The notes under the pieces: model-generated
Databases searched by the model: none
What the model was told of the DNA's origin: nothing
Seen by the model: only the letters and a program-made list of their open reading frames with translations
From: Escarpia spicata
Lineage: Eukaryota; Annelida; Polychaeta; Sabellida; Siboglinidae
Assembly (NCBI GenBank): GCA_963995525.1
Contig: OZ023206.1
Location: 68,930,223 to 68,994,222, forward strand
DNA length: 64,000 nucleotides
Direction of reading: 5' to 3'
Position numbers and translations under genes: made by a program
In this document: in pieces, positions 1 through 16,400 of the stretch
Numbering within the stretch: the first letter of the stretch is position 1
Layout of the letters: every line of letters begins with the position of its first letter

Positions 1-341
1 ACTCAATACCACTTCTGCAGGTCTTTGCGTTCACTTCCTGTCCGATATCATATAATTTATTTAAGATCTGTACTGTTACCCTTCAATCACTTTCATATAG
101 GCAATCAGCATATTTACATTCATTGCTTACCACTGTAAGAAAACCTATCCAGCTTTGATCAACTAGTTCTGATTTTGTTTTTGTTCCTAGGATCAGTAGC
201 AATATTGGGACTAGGGCTTTTTTTGTTGCTGCACCAACTCTTTGGGATAAGCTCCCTCTTAAAGTTAGATCAGTTGAAAATATTACACATTCCTGCTGTC
301 ATTTAAAAACTTACCTTTATGACCTTGCATATCCACCTTAG
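1..341 (+). mobile_element. 3' end of a non-LTR retrotransposon ORF2 (degenerate)
   Basis: Translation of the + strand, with stops and small shifts, gives the typical C-terminal tail of a CR1/L2/Jockey-type reverse-transcriptase ORF. The readable block is IGTRAFFVAAPTLWDKLP followed by a basic stretch, a short LKTYLYD motif and a stop at 339-341. The preceding 180 bases align only loosely with the same domain. It is a 5'-truncated, inactive copy in the same orientation as HPS1, probably within an HPS1 intron. Confidence 0.7.
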
Positions 342-717
342 CTCTCTGGTGCATCAGCCATGATCCCTAAAGGCGCAGGAATAATTTATGAGGGTGTGAG
401 GGCTGGAGTAATCAGGAACTCGGTTTTCAGTGCACAAATTCTGGTTGTTGGCATGGGTCAGATTTCATTGTTGAAGATTGGGGGTGGGTCAATCGTAAAA
501 GCACATAATTTTGCCAACACTAGTATTTACTAGTGTACAAAATATGGTCATCGAATTTCACTGTCAATGATTTGAAGTTGGGTCTTATTGTAAAGCAAAA
601 GATTTTAGGTTGTTAGATTTAAGATCAGATTGTTTCCTCTGTTTCTTCCTGCCCATCCCATGATAAATAATGTCTACTCCCTTAACATACATGGTGGTGG
701 CTCCCTCTGTTGAGCAG
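342..717. other. Intronic sequence upstream of the first visible HPS1 exon
   Basis: No exon, repeat array or mobile element could be recognised here. The last 50 bases are moderately pyrimidine-rich and end in the acceptor CAG at 715-717. Earlier HPS1 exons must lie before the window. Confidence 0.5.
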
Positions 718-5994
<5,277 letters not shown>

Positions 5995-6215
5995 CGTCGC
6001 ATCGTATCACTGCAAATGACACGAGATATGTCGGTTCCTATTCACATGCCTTGACGTCGCGTCAACTCACTGCAGGTGACACGAGACTTGTTGATTCCTG
6101 TCAACATACTCTGATGTTGCATCATTTCACTGCAGGTGACACGAGGCTTGTCGGTTCCTGTCAACGTACATTGACATCGCGTCGTAACACTGCAGATGAC
6201 AGCGTACTTTGACGT

Positions 6216-6689
6216 CACATTGTGTCAGTGCGAGATTTGTACAGGAACAAATATTTGCCAATGATATTTTGAATTAGGGACTTATGTCAGAGTTGTATTT
6301 TTTTAAGTGAAATTAAACACAGTGGACACTCATTATAAGGAAAACCTTGGGTCTTTGTCAAATTGTTCCTTATGTCCGTGTTTGCATAAAATAGTGTAAA
6401 TTAGAATGGAGAGAGCAACGTTGTTCCTTTTATGTGAAAGTTTGTTACATAAAGTATCCTTATAGTAAGTGTTCACGGTACAGTAATACATGAGGCCAAA
6501 TGTTAATCGAGAACACTGTATGACAGGTCTTGTGCAGGAATATCTGTGTATATATACATATATATTGTAGGGTTCTCAAGGTATTTGTGATATTATTGTA
6601 CATGAAGTATTTATACTGGTGGCATGTGTGTACGTTCAACCATGATAAGAATGTGAGCGTAGACTCGTATGTACCTCGCAGTAAACATG
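6216..6689. other. Probable HPS1 3' UTR and downstream sequence
   Basis: No gene or repeat was recognised. An ATTAAA word at 6312-6317 could serve as a polyadenylation signal for HPS1, but nothing else supports it. Confidence 0.35.
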
Positions 6690-6866
6690 GTGTGGGGGGC
6701 CCTGAGGTGCCCTTAGAATGATTCAATCAAATACAGATTTCTCGTGCATAGTGGCAGTACCCTAAGATACATCTAAGAAAAATTATAGAAAAATTTGTTG
6801 AACAGTTTCCAAGATATGGCAGGTATCCATGGCATAAGTCTGTTGGACCTTTGGCCCAAAGGACTA
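6690..6866 (+). mobile_element. 3' fragment of Repeat A (non-autonomous element)
   Basis: This stretch matches the 3' end of two longer copies at 11412-14280 and 31984-33531. Shared words are GATTCAATCAAATACAGATT, GTGCATAGTGGCAGTACCC and the terminal GGACCTTTGGCCCAAAGGAC. The copy is 5'-truncated. Confidence 0.7.
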
Positions 6867-6975
6867 AAACCTACTGAAGATATTGCAACAATTGAGGCTT
6901 TATTTTGAAACTCATGATCTGTGGAATCCAAAAATCTACAAAATAGAATTTCACAATTTTGCAACATAATACGTG

Positions 6976-7290
6976 GATGGAGCATGTGGCTTGGAGGCTA
7001 GAGCTTCCGACTCTCAAATGAGAGAACCCGCTTTTGAATCTTGTACGGCGGTGTCGAACCTTGGGCAAGTTCATTCACTCTAGGTTGTATGAATGAGTAC
7101 CTGGCTTGGCTATAGATAGTGGTGGATATTTATGTACGAATAGTCTTTATGTATTAATTGTAGCATGGCTGAATGCTTCCAAGAGAAGTCTAGATGGTGT
7201 TTGATTGAACAGGTCTGTCAGGGAGTAGTGTAGAGTGCTTTGAGCAGTCATAGGGACGGGATACTGGGCTATATAACAGCTTACCTTTAC
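6976..7290 (+). mobile_element. tRNA-derived SINE, degenerate copy
   Basis: The head GTGGCTTGGAGGCTAGAGC with a downstream CGCTTTTGAATCTT resembles decayed A and B boxes of RNA polymerase III. A body follows with AACCTTGGGCAAGTTCATTC, GAATGAGTACC, ATAGTGGTGGATA and a GGGCTATATAACA tail. Order and sequence match the better preserved copy at 52030-52312. Confidence 0.7.
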
Positions 7291-7410
7291 TTTACCCGCT
7301 TTGCTGCACCAAGTCTCGTATGTGTCCTTAAAGTTGTCTGCGTGTGCTGGACCATGTCTTGGTTCCATAAATCAATTTTTTCTCATCTCATTTTAGAATA
7401 ATTCTTCATA

Positions 7411-7597
7411 ATCAAACCTCGTTTTACGGCCACGTCAGTAATACAGCCACCTCGCAATTAAGGTCACCCTAGGACAGGCACAAATTATTTCCACATACAG
7501 TAAAGCATAGGATATTAGTCCCGCTAATACAGTCACCTTGCTATTAGGGTCACATTTGTCCAGTCCCAAAGGTGACCTTAATAGTGAGGTTTAACTG
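7411..7597. mobile_element. MITE with TA target duplication (AACCTC ends)
   Basis: The left end ATCAAACCTCGTTTTACGGC and the right end, whose reverse complement is CAGTTAAACCTCACTATTAA, are imperfect inverted repeats. TA flanks both sides (7409-7410 and 7598-7599). Such ends are usual for Tc1/mariner/pogo-related non-autonomous elements. Relatives are at 15206-15377 and, partial, about 63290-63375. Confidence 0.65.
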
Positions 7598-8104
7598 TAT
7601 TGTGCTCAATTATTTTCAACAGTCTAAATTCTGCAAGAAATGGAAAGTTGTATATATTATGAGTGAGGGTTATTCACACTTTCACAAGTTACCAGATGTA
7701 ATGATCAAGATTACTCCTTTTTTACAGAACCATCATAGGCGAATCCAGGAGGTCCTGGGGGCACTTGCCCCCCAGACCTTTAGAATTTGGCATGCCCGTA
7801 GACCTTTTCAAATGGGCCCTCATGACCATGCCCTTGTGTCCCGTTCAGGTTATAATAAGCTGAAGTTATGCCGATGTGGCGGCGACAAATTTTCAACAGC
7901 ACCCCCTCCCGTCTACCGACAGTCGAGCCAGGTGAGCCAGTGCAGAAGTTGAAATACCCGGTATGGCAGTAAACATTTTCAACCAACAGCACCTCCTCCC
8001 GGTCTTCTGATATCACCAGTTGAGCAGAGACAGTGGGGATGGTGAAGTTATGGCAGCGCAGTAGCGAAAAAGTTCTTATTTTCTACATTTGGTTCAACTA
8101 CCAG

Positions 8105-8372
8105 TGGAGGTTTTGTGCACACCCTAGACTACAGTCCCCCTCCTAGTCTACAGTCTCCCTAGACTTACAGCCCCCCTCCTAAACTACAGTCCCCCTCCTA
8201 GACTTACAGCCACCCCTAGACTACAGCCCCCCTCCTAGTCTACAGTCCCCTCCTAGACTTACAGCCCCCCTAGACTACAGTCCCCCTCCTAGTCTACAGT
8301 CCCCTCCTAGACTTACAGCCCCCCTAGACTTACAGCCCCCCCATAGACTTCAGCCCCCCCATAGACTACAGC
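8105..8372. repeat. C-rich minisatellite
   Basis: About ten variable units of 20-29 bases are built from CCCCCCTCCTAGACTACAG-like words, sometimes with CTTACAG. It lies between the convergent 3' ends of HPS1 and DBNL. No coding potential. Confidence 0.85.
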
Positions 8373-8778
8373 CCCTGAACATTCTGTTATTAAGCTGACT
8401 GCTCATATAACTAAAACTATTCAAATGCTACGAATATGAAATCAAAGAATAATCAATGAATGATTTGTGAAGTGCTAAATGAGTTGTACAGAGAATCGTA
8501 AAGGGAGTTTTACCGTTTGTTTGTATCATAAAATCATGTACTGTATAAACTATATTATCATATACCAACTGCCTGAATGTGTTTTAATGAAAAAAAAAAA
8601 AAAGTGTCTGAAAAAAGTGTGTTGCATAACAGCGCGGCACTTTCATAGACTGGATTCAGTGTATCGACATTAGAAGCTCCTCCCGTCGGGCCACGACCAT
8701 CCTCAGATTGATCCGATCTCGTTATTTGGCAATTTGAGTGACACAGCGCAATGATCTTTGTAAACATTGAACTGTTTT

Positions 8779-9557
8779 GGGCAATCAGTGTCAGCACACA
8801 TGTCAATTATACTGTGTGACAATAATAATGTACAGAAACACTCCTGTTTGGGCAATCAGTGTCAGCACACATGTCAATTATACTGTGTGACAATAATAAT
8901 GTACAGAAACACTCCTGTTTGGGCAATCAGTGTCAGCACACATGTCAATTACACTGTGTGACAATAATAATGTACAGAAACACTCCTGTTTGGGCAATCA
9001 GTGTCAGCACACGTCAATTATACTGTGTGACAATAATAATGTACAGAAACACTCCTGTTTGGGCAATCAGTGTCAGCACACATGTCAATTATACTGTGTG
9101 ACAATAATAATGTACAGAAACACTCCTGTTTGGGCAATCAGTGTCAGCACACATGTCAATTACACTGTGTGACAATAATAATGTACAGAAACACTCCTGT
9201 TTGGGCAATCAGTGTCAGCACACATGTCAATTACACTGTGTGACAATAATAATGTACAGAAACACTCCTGTTTGGGCAATCAGTGTCAGCACACATGTCA
9301 ATTATACTGTGTGACAATAATAATGTACAGAAACACTCCTGTTTGGGCAATCAGTGTCAGCACACATGTCAATTATACTGTGTGACAATAATAATGTACA
9401 GAAACACTCCTGTTTGGGCAATCAGTGTCAGCACACATGTCAATTATACTGTGTGACAATAATAATGTACAGAAACACTCCTGTTTGGGCAATCAGTGTC
9501 AGCACACATGTCAATTATACTGTGTGACAATAATAATGTACAGAAACACTCCTGTTT
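8779..9557. repeat. 71-bp minisatellite, 11 copies
   Basis: GGGCAATCAGTGTCAGCACA recurs at 8779, 8850, 8921, 8992, 9061, 9132, 9203, 9274, 9345, 9416 and 9487. All units are 71 bases except the fourth, which lost two. They are almost identical, implying recent expansion or homogenisation. The array stops about 70 bases beyond the likely 3' end of DBNL. Confidence 0.95.
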
Positions 9558-9626
9558 GGTGTTGCAAGTGATGTGTCTTGTCAAACAAATACAAGACAAA
9601 GTTGAGTGTTGAGTAAAAACTGCATG

Positions 9627-9632
9627 TTTATT
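9627..9632 (-). terminator. Candidate polyadenylation signal of DBNL
   Basis: TTTATT on the + strand is AATAAA on the minus strand, about 860 bases after the DBNL stop. It is the last such word before the 71-bp array, but AT-rich sequence holds others, so this is only a candidate. Confidence 0.3.
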
Positions 9633-10488
9633 CCACATTAAAAATAGATCTGTATCAGGCACAACGAATATATTTGAATAAAATGCAATATATATAATTA
9701 TTTATAGCATCTACATGAATTTGTACACTATGACACGTATATTACATTCCTACTCATTCTGATATCAAACCAGTCATTCCGATATCAAACTGCATCCACT
9801 TCTTACCTTGTCATAAAATGAGAATGTTGGAAGCATTAAAACAAAACATATAAAAAGAAGCATTTTATATTGCAGTCATTGCGAACACACACGCTTCTTT
9901 TGGCAGTTGAATGACCTTGACCTTGTGTAGATGTTCGCCAGGAGGGCTTTGAAACATTTACATATTTGTCTCATATAAGTTTGTGTTAAAGTTGCACTCG
10001 GTGACCTCAGTCCGCTCACATTAAACAAAACTTACATGTATTCAAAAACCTAATATTATAAATCTGTATAGCGTGGAAAATGTAGTTAATAGAAGCAACT
10101 ACAGCCGAGAGAAAACAATGTCCCAATACATGATGAATTACAAACATGCACAAAACAATTCTACGACTATCGGGTCTAAATATCTGCATTGGAATACATT
10201 CACGTAAATATAACACTCGATGTCAACCCTTGGCACCAAGTACATTATCTGAGCAGCCGTTTGTGTAAGAACGCCACCCAATAAACACTACAATAATAAA
10301 CTGAAAAATATGGTAGTTGATCCAATTCTTAAGACTTAGTGTTCTCTCAGAAATCATCCTTGCATAGATGATCTGCCTTTGTTTACAACGCTCTGATGAC
10401 TGAGAGAAAAATTTGAAGTTGTGAACCCAGAACAGTCAAACAAATAAAAAAACATTTTCCACAAGTGCACCAAATTCGAAAATATGAT

Positions 10489-13400
10489 CTAATTAATAAG
10501 TTCAACATAATTGGCAGGAAACATCCCCTGGTTTCCATCGGGAGCTGACCCTATCCACCAACCCTCATCAATCTGGTCAATGTTGGTAATAATATCATCA
10601 GGGTCGAAGCTGATCTCATTGTCTTCCGCTGCAAGAAAACAAACATACAGTGTATATCTGAATGATTTGCTGAAAGAAACATAATGTTTACCTGAATTAT
10701 CTATTGCAACAAAGAAACAAACATACAGTGTATATCTGTATGATCCACACCATCAAACTGGCAAAACCAGTACCTTTTATAAGGTAAAGGAAGTATTTAT
10801 GTACTAACACAACTTGTTACTATTTCAAGAAATATTTTTCTCTTGTGGTTTAGACAGAAATTGTTTTTTTTAACACCAGAAATATCTAATGTTAAATAAT
10901 TTGGTTAAGTTCCATAACTAATTATTAACATATTGTCTTGAATCAGGCTTCTCTGCGTATCTAATACTGTGGAAATTCAGCAGCTACTTCCATTGATTTT
11001 TTGGTTGGTTATCATTTGTTATGCAATTTTGAAACAAAATACAGGAAATTAGATGGTACAAATATTAAATAATTGTTATAATATTGAGTTAATGCAAACA
11101 AGTAACTACTACGTTTAAACATTACGTCACAACATTTGCCAATTTCCATCCATTGATAACATAGCGTTCTATTCGGAAAAATATTGTTATGGGTGAAACA
11201 CAGTAAGTTCCCACCCCTCCACCATTATTAGGAAAGCACAGGAATTGTTTTCAAACCAGGAAAGTATAGGAATTGTAATTGAAATATAGGGAAAATATAG
11301 GAATTGTCATTAAAATTTAAAAAAATACAGAAAATATAAATAAATTAAAATATAGGAACAAATAGGGAAAATATAGGAATTGTAATTCAAATGTAGAAAA
11401 ATGGGCCAAGTGGCCCTGAAGTCCTTTGGACTAATACAGACCTGCCTACCCCAAAAACTTCCTGTCAGTAATCCATCTTCCCATTTACACAGATATTCAG
11501 GATTATACGCTTCCTGTCAGTAATGCAGAACCACCATGTCAGAGGGGGGCGACCGACCAAAACCATTAGTTACACTGTCATCGACATCGCCTACATACAC
11601 TCTAGTGACTGTATGATAGGCTGTAAATTATAGACTAAACTCCTCAATAAATACACTAACTTAGTCTTAGTACAGTCAGTTGGCCTAACACTACAAGTAC
11701 AACACTCACTACATTTTTGCATTACACGTTTCTGTTCGGTTGGCGGTGGCGTCGTTTCGTTGTCATCCATCATTTCGTGCAGCGTGACTTCGTTTTGTTT
11801 GATCGCGGAAATGCCAATTTGTCATAACGTTATTTCCTATTGGTTAGATTACGACCTGACTTAGCGAATAAAAATCCATGTCACAACATGCTGCATACAT
11901 ATGCTGCCACCTGTTGATTATAGTGGAAACTAATTTTTTGTGATTGGCAAACTTGGTGACAGTCCGTAATATTTTCATCCCTCGCCGTAATACCGTAATT
12001 TGAGGTGACTTTCCGGAATGATTCCGGACAATCCGGAATGGTAGGCAGGTCTGCTAATACGTCTATATGTGACCCCGGCTGACCAAATGAGTGATAAGTC
12101 GGAAAAATTGTAACATTGTTTTCTTACATCCTTGAAAAGGTTGGGTAGAGTGCTTTACACGGTTTTAAAAAATATGACTGCTACAAAAATTGGCAAAGTT
12201 ATGGAGCAATGAACATGGTAGGGGTCAAAAAGTGAAAATGAAGAAAACGGCTGTTGAAGTTTTACATTATATATGCAAATGGATTGCATGGAAATATTAC
12301 ATGCACAACATTCAAATGTGGCACACAGTATGTAATATGTATGTTATGTTGCAATGATACACTGGAAGTACAAATGTGCTGCTACAAAGACTTATCAAGT
12401 TATGCCAGGTTATGTCTTCATGTATAAAACTAAGAGGACAGATTATTTGAGAGCAAAAGGTACACTCACTGTTTTACACAGTTTAAAACCTACAGGCAAC
12501 TGTCCAGTTTAACAGGGTCTAGTGGCTTAATGTTGTCTGTTGACACAAGCTACTGACAGTGACCAATTACACATTAGCCACAGTTTTCATCAAATAATAG
12601 CAGGCAGAGAATCTTAGCTCCACAGCTGGGTGTAATACACAACCAGAGCCACCACTGATTCATGGTCAAGTAGATTAGCTCAATGCACCAACTAAGACAA
12701 TACACAACACTGTGAGTGACAGTGTCCAGAGTGAGGCCTAAGCAGTGTCCTCATTGCTGAATAGATCAATTAAACCTGCCAAGTGGGTGACATTCTGCCC
12801 AAGTGTTCATTAATTCTTAGTGATTGTTCAGAACACCAGACTGACCACATACCTAAACAAAGCTAATGTAATAGGTGAAGAACAGGCAGTGTTCAGATAG
12901 GGGTATTGGTTGAATTGTATTTGTCTCAATGCAAAAGGCTTTATTGTGCCTTCATCGATTATAAGAAAGCATTTGATTTAGTAGACCGGTCCTCCCTGTG
13001 GTCTAAGATAATTTCATGTGGTATTAATGGTATTGTGTTGAAAGTTATATACAACATGTACAAAAATGCTAAATCATGTGTAAATCAGGGCCAGGCTGTG
13101 TCAGCCTTCTTCTCATGTGATGTATAGGTATGGCAAGGAGAAAACTTGTGTCCTTTGTTATTTGCTATTTACCTGAATCATTTTGAACACTGTTAGTCAC
13201 AATTATAACGGACTTGACATGGCAGCTGGTTAAATTTACAACAACCTTAGTGATGATGATGTAGAAAATGTATGTTCTACTATATGCTGATGACACTAGA
13301 ATGATTCAATCAAATACAGATTTCTTGCTTGTGTATAGCAAAACTAAGTCAACTCTTCTAATGGTTGACATTTGGTTGTTTCAGGTGTCAACTATATTGT

Positions 13401-16400
13401 GAATCTGTAATTATTAGTCTATATTGATACAATTGATTTACACAGTACCATGTCTACACAAGGCATGGCAAGCATAAACAGAACAGTAGAATGCATTTGA
13501 TATCAATAAAGTGTAGGATATTTCACTCTATAGTTGTCCAGAATATAAATTTTCTATGTTTGTCACCTACAGGTGACAGAATATTAATTTTCTATGTTTG
13601 TCACCTACAGGTTTCTACAGACAATACGTCTTTAACCGATAGACACCACAGTCACATCATTTTATAATAATTGCAATTATAGAAAATCAATAGTTTTGAA
13701 GATAAAAAGTGTTAGGCAACTGTTCAGTCAACAGGGGTCAAGTGTGTCTACTCTGCCTGGGAACTGTGACCAATTAAAGATTAGTCAAGGTCTCAATGGA
13801 ACAGTAGCACTAGGTTGCAGAGTTTAGTCATGGTGTTGACTTTTTGGCACATTAAACAGAATCTACTGTTGGGGTGGTCTCAACGGCCCTTCTCAAAACC
13901 ACATCACTAGATAATGTAAAACTTTTGCACATTGGGGGCCCCTTAGATTCAATCAAATACAGATTTCTTGTATATAGTGGCAGCACCCTAAGATACATCT
14001 ATAAAAAATTAGAAAAAAAGTTGCTGAACAGTTTTTGAAAAAATAGGCCAATGTTACATTTTAATGATTTTTGGGGTCCTTGGAGGCCCTAGGGAGCCCT
14101 TAAAATGATTCAATCAAATACAGATTTCTCGTGCATAGTGGCAATTCCCTACGATGTGTCTATGCAAAATTAGAGAAAAAGCTGCTGAACGGTTTCTGAG
14201 ATACAGCAGCTAATGGCGGACGGAGGACGGCGGATGCAGAGTGATGGCAGTAGTCCCTTGGACCTTCGGCCAAAGGACAACAAATATATGGAAACAGGAA
14301 TTGTAACTAAAATATAGACAGAAGGAAAATATAGAAATTGTAATTAAAATAAAAAAAAACAGAAATGCAAAAATAAATCTATACATACTGGCTTGGTAGT
14401 CGTAGAGCGCCCGCGCGCACAGGCCGAGATCGGGGGAAGTTGGTGGTGGCGACATCTGGCCAGGAACCTTGGCATCAGCGTAGACGTCCGCCACGTATCC
14501 CTGCTGTGTGCTAGGGAGTGCTGCGGCTGCGTCCTGGTAGAGTTGCTGTGGTGCGGTGTCGTCGTATATGTCTTGAGGGGGTTGCGATGTTGTGTCATCG
14601 TATATGTCTTGAGGGGGTTGCGATGTTGTGTCATCGTATATGTCTTGAGGGGGTTGCGATGTTGTGTCATCGTATATGTCTTGTGGCGCAGTGTCATCAT
14701 AAATTTGGTCTTCCGGCTCCTCGTGAGGTGGCGCCATCTGGGGAGCCGCTGCGGGTGTGGTTGCTTTCACAATGGCTGGCTCTGTTCACAGTCAAACATT
14801 GTTGCGTTATACTTGATTATGCTTTGGCATGAGAAATGACGATCGTTTGATTGGCAATGTGTATCCCGTCACAACGAACTGAGTATTAGATGGCACAAGC
14901 CTATTCTGCACATGAGCTAAAAATAGCTGTCCCGTTCATGTCCCAGAAATTCTGTGATTTGGGCAGAAATGCATCTACCTGATTTCAATGCCCAGTGTAC
15001 TTTCCTCGACAACCTAAATCTGATATGATAAAATACTACATGTATGTATGTATGCTATAGGCTAAACTCTATATCATTTCTGAACTTTCAATAACATTCG
15101 ACAGCATCACTTAGTGTCACTGTATACTACTTTATACTTCACAAATGAAGAAGAACAAGTTACGATATAAGGTTCACAAAGAAAGTACAATCGAATGCCA
15201 CATTACAGTTGCCTTGGTAATACAGCCACATCACAATTAAGGTCATCCTAGGATCGTCCCAAATTATTTCTATCTACAGTAAGAACATAAAATAAGTCCC
15301 GTTAATAGGATATAAATAAATAACTCAAAGCTCTTTCATCCAGTCCCAAGGGTGACGTTAATAGTGAAGTTTTGTTGTAACAATATAACAATAATGTTAT
15401 CAATGTCATCAATGATACATTGGATTCTATACAGCACCGGATCCAAAATGGTCTGTAGTGTTTCATAGCATTAAAATATGATCTAGAATTACTAAATAAA
15501 CAAATAAATATATTAAAATAATAACCAATATTATAGTGCAATAATAACAACATATTTTTAATATACAGTAATTATAGAAAATAATAAATAAATAAATAAT
15601 TAAAATCTCAACTTACGAGCGTCATCATCGCTCCAAACATCATCTTCGTCGTCCGACATCTGGCGTGCAGGCAAGTTTTCCTGTAGCAGGTTTCTTACTT
15701 GTGGCTCAGTGGGTGTGGCCTGGGTGGGTGCGGCCTGGGTGGGTACGGCTTGAGCAGGTGCGGCAGCTGGCGGGGGAGATGGTGGGCTCTTCAGTGCAGT
15801 GGGGGAAACTGGAGGGGTTTTCTCAGCCGAGGGTAACCTGACAGGCCTGCGTGGCTCTGGGGCCTGCGGGGGCGCTGGGTCTTCTTGTGCTATGAAACGG
15901 TCCTTCAATCTCCTGCAAGGATGTCCACAAGTCAAGGTCTCTTGCGGACTTCCGGTCAAATATGTTTTTTTATCAGACACACCTGCCACAGTGAAGTGGG
16001 TATCAAGTCGCAAAATTGTAAAATGGGGTTTTGTAAGTTTTTTTATTTTACAGATCGTAAGCTTTAAAATTATACCTCGTTGTTTGTTGTTTAGTAGTTT
16101 TTGATATAAGAACAAATTTAAAAAAAGCAATGTTTTGAGAAACGAGGTCATTCTGAATCGTATTGTCTATTGATTTTTAATGTACGACTCACGCATGTAT
16201 ATTAGTAGTTTGGCATTACTTGTCGAGGAAACTAAATTGGATACTGAAAAGTGATATGAAAAGGTATGCATTTCTACCAAAACCACACATTGACTGGACA
16301 TGTCCTAGACAGCTATTCTTGGCTAGTGTGAAGAATAGACCTGGGCCATTTAATACCCGGTTCACTGGGCTGGGTCACAATTGTTGTTAGCTAACAATTT

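Larger units (their letters stand above)
11412..14280 (+). mobile_element. Repeat A copy 1, interrupted by a MITE and carrying an RT fragment
   Basis: The sequence from GGCCCTGAAGTCCTTTGGAC to GGACCTTCGGCCAAAGGAC matches copy 2 at 31984-33531 at both ends in direct orientation. GTCCTTTGG near the start and CCAAAGGAC at the end form a short inverted pair. A MITE splits it at 11437-12053. Its 3' part holds two tandem ~165-bp sub-repeats beginning GATTCAATCAAATACAGATT (about 13946 and 14108). The core carries a reverse-transcriptase fragment. Class unknown; it lies in the last DBNL intron. Confidence 0.6.

Noticed and set aside
7725..8040. A possible further MITE beginning near GAATCCAGGAGGTCCTGGGG
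   Set aside because: The start looks like a mobile-element end, but no matching inverted end or duplication could be found.
8779..9557. CRISPR array
   Set aside because: The 71-base units are contiguous without unique spacers, and the window is animal DNA.
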